This document shows, piece after piece, positions 9,369 through 18,519 of a stretch of 53,967 nucleotides of DNA. Origin of the DNA: Nitrosomonas sp. (lineage in GTDB: Bacteria; Pseudomonadota; Gammaproteobacteria; Burkholderiales; Nitrosomonadaceae); assembly GCF_024282095.1 (NCBI RefSeq), contig NZ_JAMWZS010000017.1, forward strand, positions 1 through 53,967, given 5' to 3'. The notes under the pieces were generated by a model. It ran no database searches, had not been told where the DNA came from, and worked only from the letters and a program-made list of their open reading frames with translations. Position 1 is the first letter of the stretch, and each line of letters begins with the position of its first letter. Made by a program: the position numbers and the translations under genes.

Positions 9369-9722
9369 TTATTTTGCAGCTGATTCGCGCATATGCTTCA
9401 AGGCTTCTGCGACATGTTTGGTTGCTACATCGGCATGATCTTGTTGAGCATGTGCGATGGCTTCATCCAAATGTTTGATTGATTCGGTCATATGTTGCTG
9501 GTGCGCGCCAGCGAGTTCCTGTTCCGCGGCTTTTGCATGCGTAAGGCTTTCTTGCGCATGTTCCAGCAATGCCTTGGCATGACCCGCCTGGCCATGAGTT
9601 TGGGCTGTCTCTGCATGTTTTATCGCTTCAGCGGCGTGCTGATTGATGTCAGAAGCAATAGCCTGAGCATTGAGGAAAAGTGCTAATAAACCGATTGTAA
9701 TGATAATTCTCATGATTTTCAT
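9369..9722 (-). CDS. smbP: Small periplasmic His-rich metal-binding protein, SmbP-like
   Basis: A 117-residue protein starts with a signal peptide (about 1-22, ending AQAIA). It continues as a repetitive helical chain of short units with regularly spaced His, such as EAIKHAE, LLEHAQESLTHAK and KHLDEAIAHA; 13 His are present in the mature part. Length, repeat pattern and motifs such as LLEHAQESLTHAKAA closely match SmbP, a copper/divalent-metal-binding periplasmic protein described from Nitrosomonas europaea. ATG 9722 is chosen because AAGGAG sits 7 bp upstream; a longer start at 9740 would place that site inside the coding region. Ammonia oxidisers have heavy copper needs, so a buffering role is plausible. 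Confidence 0.82.
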   Translation of the reverse strand: MKIMRIIITIGLLALFLNAQAIASDINQHAAEAIKHAETAQTHGQAGHAKALLEHAQESLTHAKAAEQELAGAHQQHMTESIKHLDEAIAHAQQDHADVATKHVAEALKHMRESAAK

Positions 9723-9785
9723 GATGCCACTCCTTTTCAATATGGATTTAAAAAAGATTTCGTACTGTAATATAAAGTTTAGCAG

Positions 9786-10553
9786 TTAATGCATCAAACT
9801 ATTGAGTATTCTATAATCAACCCATCCTTTATCAAGCATCGCGCCTTTGATTGGGGTACATGGCCGGGATGGTTCGCCGAGGTCGGATAAAACCGCGATG
9901 GCACCGCTAAAATCCTGTGAACGCGTATAACCGCTGACTGTAATGAGCGTCGGGAGGTTTGCCGCCAGTGCAGACTTCAGGCCATTTTCCGAATCTTCTA
10001 TGGCAATGCAGTGCTGCGCGGTTAAGTTGAGTTGATTCAGTACCCAAAGATAAATATCGGGCGCCGGTTTTTTCATGGGTACGATGTCACCGGCGCCAAT
10101 GACATCGAACCAGCCAATTGATTCTTCGCCTAACGTTGATTTGAGCAGAGCAGTGACATTTTCCATCGTCGTTGTGGTGGCAATCGCCAGTTTTATTTTT
10201 TCCTGGCGTAATTCGTGAATTAGCCGTGCGACGCCGGGACGTAACGGAATGCTGCCGGTTTCCATCAGTGATTCAAAGTATTTGGTTTTGGTTTTGTGCA
10301 AGCTGGCAATCCATCCCGTCAAGTCGCTTTGGTTAAGCATGGCGGGAACATGTTTTTCCATGTAATAGCGAATCCGTTCTTTTCCACCGGTAACCTGTAA
10401 TAGCTCACCATACAGATCAATGTCCCAATGCCAGTCGAGATTAAATTGTTTGAATGCAGCATTGAAAGCAAGACGATGACCGTCTTGCTCTGTGTCGGCA
10501 AGTGTGCCGTCAACATCAAACAGTACAGCCTGTAATTTGTTTTCTGTATTCAT
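9786..10553 (-). CDS. cbbY: HAD-superfamily phosphatase, CbbY-like (xylulose-1,5-bisphosphate phosphatase)
   Basis: The 255-residue protein has the HAD motif I FDVDGTLADTE with Asp13 and Asp15 as nucleophile and acid/base, motif II near ATTTT, a motif III lysine in KKPAPDIYL and acidic residues in IEDSENGL. The cap region with LYGELLQVTGGKERI is typical of CbbY, which removes xylulose-1,5-bisphosphate, a misfire inhibitor of RuBisCO. That role fits an autotroph. No RuBisCO genes are in this window. It lies 14 bp downstream of sua5 on the same strand and is probably co-transcribed with it. Confidence 0.8.
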   Translation of the reverse strand: MNTENKLQAVLFDVDGTLADTEQDGHRLAFNAAFKQFNLDWHWDIDLYGELLQVTGGKERIRYYMEKHVPAMLNQSDLTGWIASLHKTKTKYFESLMETGSIPLRPGVARLIHELRQEKIKLAIATTTTMENVTALLKSTLGEESIGWFDVIGAGDIVPMKKPAPDIYLWVLNQLNLTAQHCIAIEDSENGLKSALAANLPTLITVSGYTRSQDFSGAIAVLSDLGEPSRPCTPIKGAMLDKGWVDYRILNSLMH

Positions 10554-10567
10554 TGTGTTAGATAATT

Positions 10568-11608
10568 TTAGTGATTATTGGATAAGCGATGGCTCGCGCG
10601 TTGCAAACGATCCGCAATGGCTAACCAGTCGGGATGATCAGGCGGTGCTTCGACCAGCAGGTAGTCAAATGCCGCCTGATCAAACTGACGCAATTTTGCA
10701 TACAATTGCTGACCATATGCAATTGGATCTGCAGGCATGGCGCATTGTTCGATAGATTGACCTGAAAGTTGTGATGTATCGATATTCGACCAAGTCATGA
10801 TCAGTATTCGAAAATTTTGTGCTGCTAATGCTAACGCATGTTGTCCTATTTGTTCGAGCGGATATACGCTTAATGGTGTTACAGGTGCATAATGTGCCGG
10901 TAATGATCCGGACGTGCGTATTGTCGGGTTGATCGTGTTGTGCGCTAGCATGACCGGACCGTTCAGCACAGCCTCAAGTGCAGATAATGCAATTCCGCCC
11001 GGGCGCAGTATCCTGGGTGATTCGTCATGAAAACTGATGATCGTGCTTTCCAGGCCAACCGTACAGGCACCGCCATCCAAGACCATGTCGACATTGGCAC
11101 CCAGTTCCTGTTGCACATGTGCCGCTGTAGTCGGACTGATGCGTCCAAAACGATTCGCGGATGGTGCAGCCAGTGCTTTTTCCGGTCCTAATGCGTCAAG
11201 TAATGCCAGTGCAATCGGATGCGCCGGTATGCGTATTCCTACGGCACTCTGACCGCCGGTAACGCTGTCCGGTATGTGGCGGCTGCGTTGCAGAATCAAT
11301 GTGAGCGGTCCGGGCCAAAAGTGGCTGGCTAATTTCCAGGCAGATGCCGGTATTGCCTGCGCCCAATAATCCAAATGGGAGATAGCGCCAATATGGACTA
11401 TCAGCGGATGATCAATAGGCCGCTGTTTTATTTTATAGACTCTGTTGATCGCATCATGGTTTGTGACATCAGCGCCGAGACCATAAACAGTTTCAGTAGG
11501 AAAAGCCACCACACCGCCTGCGCATAATATTCGCGTGGCTGCAGTAACCTGCTCTTGTTGTTGCGGCGGCAGATCTGATTTACCGGGAGCGTACTGTGTC
11601 TGTTCCAT
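10568..11608 (-). CDS. tsaC2: L-threonylcarbamoyladenylate synthase (Sua5 type)
   Basis: The 346-residue protein has an N-terminal YrdC domain (about 20-205) with FPTETVYGLGAD and KQRPIDHPLIVHI, which bind the nucleotide and threonine, followed by the extra C-terminal Sua5 domain (about 230-346) after a linker containing SGSLPAHYAP. It makes threonylcarbamoyl-AMP from threonine, bicarbonate and ATP for the universal t6A37 modification of ANN-decoding tRNAs. The length fits the two-domain Sua5 class and not the short YrdC class. cbbY follows closely downstream. Confidence 0.9.
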   Translation of the reverse strand: MEQTQYAPGKSDLPPQQQEQVTAATRILCAGGVVAFPTETVYGLGADVTNHDAINRVYKIKQRPIDHPLIVHIGAISHLDYWAQAIPASAWKLASHFWPGPLTLILQRSRHIPDSVTGGQSAVGIRIPAHPIALALLDALGPEKALAAPSANRFGRISPTTAAHVQQELGANVDMVLDGGACTVGLESTIISFHDESPRILRPGGIALSALEAVLNGPVMLAHNTINPTIRTSGSLPAHYAPVTPLSVYPLEQIGQHALALAAQNFRILIMTWSNIDTSQLSGQSIEQCAMPADPIAYGQQLYAKLRQFDQAAFDYLLVEAPPDHPDWLAIADRLQRASHRLSNNH

Positions 11609-11671
11609 TCACGTGGTTTTTTGCGTTTTAATTCAAATAAACGAGAAAATCCAATGTTTCTTTGTAAGCAA

Positions 11672-12844
11672 TCATGGCACATTGTCATACCAGTCATAAT
11701 TTAGCACGCCTTGCATCATACGTACGATATAAAAACTCAGCCAATTGACAATATATTTGCGCCAGGAGAAAAAGCTCCTGTTTGCCGGCGTAATGTGTAC
11801 GGATTCTTGTGTAATGGCGGTTTTCAGGCTGGTTCTCAGTTCATTGGAAAACTGATGATCTTCAATGACAATATTCGCTTCTCGCGCCATAAGCAAACTG
11901 AAAGGGTCAATATTGGACGAGCCTACCGTTGCCCAATACTGATCAATGACAGCTACCTTGGCATGTAGATAACTGCGATTATATTCATAAATTTTTATTC
12001 CGGCTTTTAATAGATTTTCGTAGAGTGCCTGAGTGGCATGATATTGCAAACGGTATTCAATTTTGCCTTGTAGCAAAAGCTCAACATTAACGCCACGTTG
12101 AACAGCGTCTTTCAGCGCGTTACTAAATTTTCTCCCCGGCAGAAAATAAGCGTTGGCAATAATGATTTCAGTCTGTGCCTGGTTAATGGCTTCCAAATAA
12201 GCGTGTTCGATGTCATGACGATGGCGCCAATTATCGCGTATCACGAATGCAGCTTTCTGATTGCCGCAAGGCTTGTCCACCGGTTGGATAGTCATAGGGA
12301 TAATCCAGCGTTTCTTCAGGTGCACCCACGCGACCAACATCCATAAATGCTTCACAGCCTGGTGTATCTGAACCAGCAATGGACCCTTGACAGCAACCGC
12401 ATAATCAAAGCGCGGTGTCAGTTTTTCCGGATTGTGTTGATCGTCGATGATATTGATGCCGCCGACAAAAGCGATTTGTGCGTCAATGATGGCTAATTTG
12501 CGATGCATGCGGCGCAGACGATAGCGGCGTGGCATTGAGAAAACAAATTCCGGCCGAAATATCAATACCTTCATACCGGCTTGCAGCATACTGTTTATTT
12601 CAACCCGGGGGAGATTCTGCGAACCAAAGCCATCCAGCAGCAGATGCACAGATACGCCACGTTGTGCTGCACGTTTCAAAGCTTGTGAGATTTTTATGCC
12701 GATGGCATCATATTCAAAAATATACGTTTCAATGTGTATTTCAAATTGTGCTTTTTCTATGGCGGCTTCCAGTTCGGGAAAATACTCCTCCCCATTATGC
12801 AACAGGGCAATTTGGTTGCTCTCAACAAAATGAGAATTTTTCAT
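11672..12844 (-). CDS. clsB: Cardiolipin synthase, ClsB-like phospholipase D protein
   Basis: This 390-residue protein has two phospholipase D HKD motifs, HRKLAIID near residue 120 and HAKVAVID near 300, each followed by a glycine/serine-rich GG(I)N or GSSN segment. There are no N-terminal membrane helices, unlike ClsA, so it resembles the soluble or peripheral ClsB group that makes cardiolipin from phosphatidylglycerol and a second phospholipid. The C-terminus has an aromatic, hydrophobic patch that may hold it at the inner membrane. It stands 71 bp downstream of nadA on the same strand. Confidence 0.85.
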   Translation of the reverse strand: MKNSHFVESNQIALLHNGEEYFPELEAAIEKAQFEIHIETYIFEYDAIGIKISQALKRAAQRGVSVHLLLDGFGSQNLPRVEINSMLQAGMKVLIFRPEFVFSMPRRYRLRRMHRKLAIIDAQIAFVGGINIIDDQHNPEKLTPRFDYAVAVKGPLLVQIHQAVKHLWMLVAWVHLKKRWIIPMTIQPVDKPCGNQKAAFVIRDNWRHRHDIEHAYLEAINQAQTEIIIANAYFLPGRKFSNALKDAVQRGVNVELLLQGKIEYRLQYHATQALYENLLKAGIKIYEYNRSYLHAKVAVIDQYWATVGSSNIDPFSLLMAREANIVIEDHQFSNELRTSLKTAITQESVHITPANRSFFSWRKYIVNWLSFYIVRMMQGVLNYDWYDNVP

Positions 12845-12915
12845 CGATGGATAATCTGTTGATAATGCAGCATCCGAATGCTCTCATTTACGTTTTCGGG
12901 TGCTGGTTAGCGTAA

Positions 12916-14013
12916 CTACGAAATCTTCAACATTCTATCGAGTGCCAATCTGGCTAGCCGGGCTTCGTTCTCAGGGACTTTGATTTGATTCACGACATTG
13001 CCGTTGACCAGATTTTCCAATGCCCAAGCCAGATGCTGCGGATCAATTCGTGCCATGGTCGAACACATGCATACCATGGGTGACATGAATTGGACAATTT
13101 TACCTTCTGATTTGAATTCTTCCGTAATGCGGCTGACCAGATTCAATTCCGTGCCGACCAGCCAGCGTGTGCCACTTTTTGCTGCTGCAATGGTTTTGAT
13201 GATGTATTCAGTCGAGCCGACATAATCGGATGCTTTGCAAACCTCATAACTGCATTCGGGATGTGAAATGACGGTGCCGTCGGGGTGCTGATTGCGAAAA
13301 CGGATAATGTGCTGCGGCTGAAACATTTGATGAACGGAGCAGTGGCCTTTCCATAATAAAATCTTGGCCTTCTTGATTTGCTCCGGCGTTAATCCACCCA
13401 TGGGTTCATCAAAATTCCATACCGGCATTTCTTCCAACGGAATGCCTAATTGATGCCCGCTCCAGCGACCGAGATGTTGATCAGGGAAAAACAAGACTTT
13501 CTCCCGCTGATTGAATGACCACTGCAGAACTTTACTGGCATTGCTGGATGTGCAGACAATGCCTTCGTGTTCGCCGCAGAAAGCTTTGAGATCAGCCGCG
13601 GAATTGATATACGTGACCGGCGTGAACATTTCATCGGGGTCCAGTATTTCCGCAAGCTCGCGCCAAGCGCGCTCAACGTTGGAAAGATTGGCCATATCGG
13701 CCATCGAACAGCCGGCCGCCATATCGGGAAGAATGGCGATTTGTTGCGGACTGGAGAGCATGTCCGCAACTTCAGCCATAAAATGAACGCCGCAGAAAAC
13801 CAGGTAATCCGCGTCAGTCTGAGCCGCGAGATGGGAGAGTTTTAACGAATCACCGGTCAGATCGGCATGCCGGTATACATCCGCCCGTTGATAGTGGTGA
13901 GCCAGAATGACGGCGCGTTTTCCCAGAATTTCTTTGGCAGCGATAATACGCTGCGCACACGCTTCATCTTGTAATTGATCGTATTTCTCAAATTCAAAGG
14001 CTTCTGCACGCAT
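12916..14013 (-). CDS. nadA: Quinolinate synthase A
   Basis: The 365-residue protein is NadA, which condenses iminoaspartate (from NadB) with dihydroxyacetone phosphate to quinolinate in de novo NAD synthesis. Motifs seen are ILAHHYQ near 37-42, PDMAAGCSMAD (97-106), VCTSSNA (153-159), HPECSYEVC (251-259) and CMCSTMARI (315-323). Conserved cysteines at 102, 225 and 317 are the likely 4Fe-4S ligands by family pattern. The length is within the usual range for proteobacterial NadA. nadB and nadC are not nearby. Confidence 0.95.
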   Translation of the reverse strand: MRAEAFEFEKYDQLQDEACAQRIIAAKEILGKRAVILAHHYQRADVYRHADLTGDSLKLSHLAAQTDADYLVFCGVHFMAEVADMLSSPQQIAILPDMAAGCSMADMANLSNVERAWRELAEILDPDEMFTPVTYINSAADLKAFCGEHEGIVCTSSNASKVLQWSFNQREKVLFFPDQHLGRWSGHQLGIPLEEMPVWNFDEPMGGLTPEQIKKAKILLWKGHCSVHQMFQPQHIIRFRNQHPDGTVISHPECSYEVCKASDYVGSTEYIIKTIAAAKSGTRWLVGTELNLVSRITEEFKSEGKIVQFMSPMVCMCSTMARIDPQHLAWALENLVNGNVVNQIKVPENEARLARLALDRMLKIS

Positions 14014-14124
14014 TGCGATATCTTCTTATGAAGTGTTTGTCGAATAATACACGGTATCATACTCAGATATCGATCCAAGTTGAAAGTTTAAACGCATGGA
14101 AAAGTCATGCAAAAATCTATTCGT

Positions 14125-14153
14125 TAAGTGGGAATTTTAGTTCTGGTATAATT
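14125..14153 (+). promoter_or_regulatory. Sigma-70-type promoter for the lpt-rpoN operon
   Basis: A perfect TATAAT at 14148-14153, preceded by TG one base upstream (an extended -10), has a weak -35 match TTAAGT at 14125-14130 with a 17 bp spacer. It sits about 80 bp before lptC in the divergent gap between nadA and lptC, which holds no gene. Confidence 0.5.
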
Positions 14154-14231
14154 CAAAAAGCATGTATTTTAATCAGTGAGATTAGATTGATATTGAATAT
14201 TCTGGAATAATCTTAACCAATAATCGTTTAA

Positions 14232-14798
14232 ATGTTCAGTCGCCTTCATATCAGCTTTCCTTTGGTTCTTTTTATTCTTCTGATTCTATTGACATTTTGG
14301 TTGGATCGGATAACCCGGCCGCCTGAGCAAACTAAGGATGATGATTTGTATCGTAATCCTGATTATATCGCTGAAGATTTGTCGGGTATCCAAGTGGAGT
14401 ACGGCAGAGCGATTCAGCGAAAATTTACTGCGCAGAAGTTGTCTCATTATCTCAATGAAAATGTTACGCAGATGGAGCACGTTAGTTTTGTGAATACCGA
14501 ACCGGAAAAGCCGCTCATTCGTTTGCAGGCGGATCGTGCGGAAGTGAGAAATAAAGGTGAGAATATTTTCTTGACGAACAATGTGACTGCAATCAGAGGT
14601 GCTGATGATGAAAAAGGCAAAATTACCTTGACGACTAATTTTTTGCATCTTATTCCGGATGAAAGCTTGGTTAAAACAGACCAAGCGGTAACTATTTCAA
14701 GATTGCAGACTACGATCAACGCGATCGGGATGGAACTGAATAATCAGTCTGGGATGATACAGCTCCTGACACGAGTGAAAGCAGTCAATACTAAGTGA
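14232..14798 (+). CDS. lptC: LPS export protein LptC
   Basis: The 188-residue protein has one N-terminal membrane helix (about 8-26) and a periplasmic beta-jellyroll-like domain with DLSGIQVEYG and LIRLQADRAEV, as in LptC. It takes LPS from the LptB2FG complex and passes it to LptA. It overlaps the start region of lptA and opens the operon. In many relatives kdsD and kdsC precede lptC; here the neighbour upstream is divergent nadA. The ribosome binding site before ATG 14232 is weak. Confidence 0.85.
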   Translation: MFSRLHISFPLVLFILLILLTFWLDRITRPPEQTKDDDLYRNPDYIAEDLSGIQVEYGRAIQRKFTAQKLSHYLNENVTQMEHVSFVNTEPEKPLIRLQADRAEVRNKGENIFLTNNVTAIRGADDEKGKITLTTNFLHLIPDESLVKTDQAVTISRLQTTINAIGMELNNQSGMIQLLTRVKAVNTK

Positions 14799-14809
14799 TA
14801 AAAGAAACC

Positions 14810-15340
14810 ATGAAATTTATTTATGTCGTGTGCTTATGTGGTTTGCTCTTTGCCCAGTCTGCGATGGCTGAGCGGGGGGATCGGAAAAAACCGCTTCACC
14901 TGGAGGCCGATCGTGCGACTGTTGAGGATGTTAATCGTAAAGAAGCCAGCCGGGTCAGTGTATTCACCGGAAATGTGATCCTCACGCAAGGCACCATGCG
15001 GATTAACGCTGATAAGGTGATCATGAAAGAAGATCTGAACGGATTCAAGCAGGCGACAGCAACCGGAGATCTGGTTAGTTTTCGTCAGAAACGTGATGGC
15101 TTGAATGAATATGTCGAAGGTTGGAGTCAACGAGTTGAGTACGATAGCAAGACGGATAAAATTGAATTATTCCGGCAAGCACGATTAAAACGTGGTTCTG
15201 ATGAAGTGCAAGGCGATTATATTTCCTATGATATGAATAGTGAATTCTTTAAAGTGATCGGCAGCAAGGAACGCGGTGTTGAAACGGGACCTGATAAACG
15301 AGTACGCATCACTATCCAACCTAAAGACAAATCTGAGTAG
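14810..15340 (+). CDS. lptA: LPS transport periplasmic protein LptA
   Basis: LptA bridges the periplasm with an open beta-jellyroll that carries LPS to the outer membrane. The product has a signal peptide (residues 1-20, ending SAMA) and then the OstA-like domain with LEADRATVED, FTGNVILTQGTMRINADKV and YDSKTDKIELFRQARLKRG. I chose ATG 14810 (176 residues) because the signal peptide then starts cleanly; a GTG at 14795 overlapping the lptC stop would add five residues. Confidence 0.9.
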   Translation: MKFIYVVCLCGLLFAQSAMAERGDRKKPLHLEADRATVEDVNRKEASRVSVFTGNVILTQGTMRINADKVIMKEDLNGFKQATATGDLVSFRQKRDGLNEYVEGWSQRVEYDSKTDKIELFRQARLKRGSDEVQGDYISYDMNSEFFKVIGSKERGVETGPDKRVRITIQPKDKSE

Positions 15341-15382
15341 CACATTTCGATGCTAGATTAGAAATCAATGTAATTCCAGCGA

Positions 15383-16105
15383 ATGAGCGAGCTAAAAGCC
15401 AGTAATTTAAAAAAGCGTTATAAATCACGCACCGTAGTACAAGATGTCTCTTTTTCACTGAATAGCGGTGAAGTGGTTGGTTTGCTGGGTCCGAATGGTG
15501 CAGGGAAAACCACCTGTTTCTATATGATCGTCGGTCTGATGCCTCTCGATGGCGGGGGAGTATATCTGGATGATCAGGATTTAAGTCAATTGCCGATCCA
15601 CCAAAGGGCAAATCTCGGATTGAGCTATTTGCCGCAAGAAGCATCGATTTTCCGACGTCTGACCGTTGAAGAGAATATTTTTGCCGTATTAGAGTTGCAG
15701 AATTTGGATGATGCGACAAAACAGCGGTATTTAGATGGCTTATTACATGATTTGCATATCAGTCATTTGCGTAATAATTCGGCAATCAGTTTGTCGGGAG
15801 GCGAGCGCCGCCGCGTTGAGATAGCCCGTGCTTTGGCATCGCAGCCGCGTTTTATCCTACTCGATGAACCTTTTGCTGGTGTTGATCCGATTGCTGTTGT
15901 GGATATACAGAAAGTGATCACGTTTCTTAGAGAACGAAAAATTGGTGTACTGATTACTGATCATAATGTTCGCGAGACATTAGGAATTTGTGATCGAGCG
16001 TATATCATTAGTGAAGGTCAGGTGCTGGCTAAAGGTAAACCGGAAGAGATCATTCATAATGAACAAGTCAGGGAAGTTTATTTGGGAGAACATTTCCGAT
16101 TGTAA
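15383..16105 (+). CDS. lptB: LPS export ATPase LptB
   Basis: This 240-residue ABC ATPase has Walker [10 protein letters not shown] (36-44), the signature LSGGERRR near 135, Walker [11 protein letters not shown] near 158 and a switch histidine in LITDHNVRE. It powers LPS extraction by LptB2FGC at the inner membrane. It is 42 bp after lptA and 49 bp before rpoN, the standard proteobacterial arrangement. Confidence 0.95.
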   Translation: MSELKASNLKKRYKSRTVVQDVSFSLNSGEVVGLLGPNGAGKTTCFYMIVGLMPLDGGGVYLDDQDLSQLPIHQRANLGLSYLPQEASIFRRLTVEENIFAVLELQNLDDATKQRYLDGLLHDLHISHLRNNSAISLSGGERRRVEIARALASQPRFILLDEPFAGVDPIAVVDIQKVITFLRERKIGVLITDHNVRETLGICDRAYIISEGQVLAKGKPEEIIHNEQVREVYLGEHFRL

Positions 16106-16154
16106 CGTTACGAATGGATTGAGTCATTTAGCAATCGATAGTTGCTCCTAAATC

Positions 16155-17612
16155 ATGAAACCAACACTTCAATTAAAGCTGGCTCAGCAGCTTAAACTGA
16201 CACCTCAACTACAGCAGTCTATTCGATTGCTGCAGTTATCAACGCTTGAACTCAATCAGGAAATTGAACGTATTGTGCAGGAGAATCCATTATTGGAATT
16301 GCGTGAAGATTGGAACACATCGGCAACGGATTGTTCACCCATGGATTCAGAGTCTTCTGACTCACCAGATTTTGAAAATAGGCCAGCTGAGATGGCAAGC
16401 TCTTCTGAAGACAAAGTATTACCTGAAGAAACGCATAAAGATGATTTTGAATGGCCTCAGGAGAATCTTTTTTCTTATGGTGCTTATGAGGATGACGATC
16501 ATGATGCGCCACAGATTCCTGCCAAACCAATCAGCTTGCGTGAATATTTGAATGTACAAGCATCGTGCTTGAATCAGATTTCCGAGCGTGAGAGAAGGAT
16601 TATTGGCTTATTAATCGATAGCTTGGACGATGACGGCTATCTGCTCCAGCCTTTAAGCGAGCTCATGGAAATGCTGCCTGCAGAGCTAGGCATCAGTCTC
16701 AATGATTTGCAGAGTGCGCTAAAGTATTTGCAGCGCCTTGATCCGCCGGGTGTGGGCGCACATGACCTACAAGAATGTCTGGCGCTGCAACTGCAAGCGC
16801 TGCCTGATAGCATGGCGCATCGCGATCAGGCGTTACGAGTGGTGCAAGAGTACCTGAAGATCTTGGCATCGCATGATTTTATTCAAATCAAGAAATTATT
16901 AGGATGTGATGATCAGAGCTTGCGTGCTATTCAGAAGTTGATCACCAACTTGAATCCTAAGCCGGGCGCTGAATTCAGTTCTCAAAGCGCACGCTACATT
17001 GTGCCGGATGTCACCGTGACAAAAAAGAATGGCGTTTGGGTGGCGAATCTTAATATAGACGCGCTTCCGAAACTCAGTATTAACCATCTGTATGCTAACA
17101 TATTGAGACAAGCGCAGCATAACTCAGCAAACACGTTAGCAAACCAACTGGGTGAAGCGAAGTGGCTGATTAAGAATATTCAGCAGCGTTCAAGTACCAT
17201 TCTGAGTGTGGCTAACGCTATTGTAGCGCGGCAGCAGCAATTTTTTGAACATGGAGAAGTTGCGATGCGTCCGCTGGTATTACGGGAAATTGCAGAAACT
17301 TTGAATTTACATGAATCTACGGTATCACGCGTAACCACACAAAAATTTATGCACACGCCTCGCGGAATTTTTGAGCTGAAATATTTTTTTGGCAGCCATG
17401 TATCCACAGATTCCGGAGGAGCCTGTTCAGCGACGGCGATTCGTGCATTGATTAAGCAATTGGTACAAGAAGAAAACTCCAAGAAACCCTTGAGTGATAA
17501 CAAAATTGCAAATATTCTTGAACAGCAAGGTATTGTCGTTGCTCGTAGAACTATCGCGAAATATCGGGAATCGTTGTTAATCCCTGCAGCAAATCTTCGC
17601 AAATCATTTTAA
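16155..17612 (+). CDS. rpoN: RNA polymerase sigma-54 factor
   Basis: The 485-residue sigma factor starts with the glutamine/leucine-rich region I (LKLAQQLKLTPQLQQSIRLL) that interacts with enhancer-binding ATPases. An acidic region II spans about 55-120, the core-binding part follows, and it ends with the RpoN box ARRTIAKYR (463-471), which reads the -24 element. It directs transcription of nitrogen and other regulated genes. Hpf and the PTS-Ntr protein downstream are its usual partners. Full length, no defect seen. Confidence 0.95.
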   Translation: MKPTLQLKLAQQLKLTPQLQQSIRLLQLSTLELNQEIERIVQENPLLELREDWNTSATDCSPMDSESSDSPDFENRPAEMASSSEDKVLPEETHKDDFEWPQENLFSYGAYEDDDHDAPQIPAKPISLREYLNVQASCLNQISERERRIIGLLIDSLDDDGYLLQPLSELMEMLPAELGISLNDLQSALKYLQRLDPPGVGAHDLQECLALQLQALPDSMAHRDQALRVVQEYLKILASHDFIQIKKLLGCDDQSLRAIQKLITNLNPKPGAEFSSQSARYIVPDVTVTKKNGVWVANLNIDALPKLSINHLYANILRQAQHNSANTLANQLGEAKWLIKNIQQRSSTILSVANAIVARQQQFFEHGEVAMRPLVLREIAETLNLHESTVSRVTTQKFMHTPRGIFELKYFFGSHVSTDSGGACSATAIRALIKQLVQEENSKKPLSDNKIANILEQQGIVVARRTIAKYRESLLIPAANLRKSF

Positions 17613-17631
17613 TTAGAATAAAGGAAGGATA

Positions 17632-17958
17632 ATGAATCTTAAACTTACCGGCAACCATGTGGAAATTACCGATGCCATGCGTGATTATGTCACTTCAAAA
17701 ATCAGTAAAATTACACGTCATTTTGATCATGTGATTGATGTCAGTGTCATTTTATCGGTAGAGAAGCTGAAACAAAAGGCGGAAGCGAACGTCCATGTGC
17801 GCGGCAAAGATATTTTCGTGGAAACTGATAGTGAAGACATGTATGCATCGATTGATAGTCTTGTAGACAAGCTGGACCGGCAAATACTCAAGCACAAAGA
17901 AAAGAACCTTGAGCGTCGCAACCACGGTGCATTGAAAGATCAGGATTTTGAGCAATAA
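17632..17958 (+). CDS. hpf: Ribosome hibernation promoting factor (short type)
   Basis: A 108-residue protein of the HPF/RaiA (sigma-54 modulation) family: LTGNHVEITDAMRDYV at the N-terminus, then a conserved basic/acidic helix with DSLVDKLDRQILKHKEK. It binds the 30S decoding region in stationary phase and blocks translation. The length matches the short HPF type without the dimerisation extension. It has an AAGGAAGG-type site and follows rpoN by 19 bp. Confidence 0.92.
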   Translation: MNLKLTGNHVEITDAMRDYVTSKISKITRHFDHVIDVSVILSVEKLKQKAEANVHVRGKDIFVETDSEDMYASIDSLVDKLDRQILKHKEKNLERRNHGALKDQDFEQ

Positions 17959-18051
17959 AGAATTATTACGCATGCCTCTGTTTCCAAGCAATAGCCTCAG
18001 ATATTTCTTGGAGCACCACATTAGCATTTGACTGAACTAATCTTTTTTTCC

Positions 18052-18519
18052 ATGAATTTAATTTCACAATTATTACCGCCGTCCAATGTTATTGTTGATT
18101 TAGATGTTGCCAGTAAGAAACGTGTGTTTGAGCAAGCCGGGTTACTATTTGAAAATACCAGTCAGATCGCGCGCAGCCAGGTTTTTGATAGCTTGTTTGC
18201 ACGCGAGAAGCTGGGTTCAACAGGCTTGGGGCAAGGCGTTGCTATTCCGCATGGTCGGATCAAAGGGCTGCGCGAAGCGGTTGCCGCTTTGGTAACGATG
18301 AAGGAAGCCATTCCGTTTGACGCGCCTGATGGTCAACCAGTCAATATCGCCTGTATTTTATTGGTGCCGGAAAAAGCTACCGATAAGCACTTACAAATTT
18401 TAAGTGAATTAGCGCAAATGTTCAGCGATAAACAGTTTCGTGAAAATATCCTGCGCAGTAAGGATGCGGCGGAGATTCATAGACTCATCGCTGATTGGGA
18501 ACCGAATGTCACAAATTAG
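18052..18519 (+). CDS. ptsN: PTS-Ntr EIIA protein PtsN
   Basis: EIIA-type domain of 155 residues with the phospho-acceptor His67 in GVAIPHGRIKG. It receives phosphate from EI-Ntr and NPr and regulates nitrogen, potassium and envelope functions; it does not transport sugar. The start is uncertain: ATG 18052 fits the family N-terminus (MNLISQLLPPSNV), while an upstream TTG at 18028 would add eight residues; neither has a good ribosome binding site. Its end overlaps hprK by 14 bp. Confidence 0.88.
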   Translation: MNLISQLLPPSNVIVDLDVASKKRVFEQAGLLFENTSQIARSQVFDSLFAREKLGSTGLGQGVAIPHGRIKGLREAVAALVTMKEAIPFDAPDGQPVNIACILLVPEKATDKHLQILSELAQMFSDKQFRENILRSKDAAEIHRLIADWEPNVTN

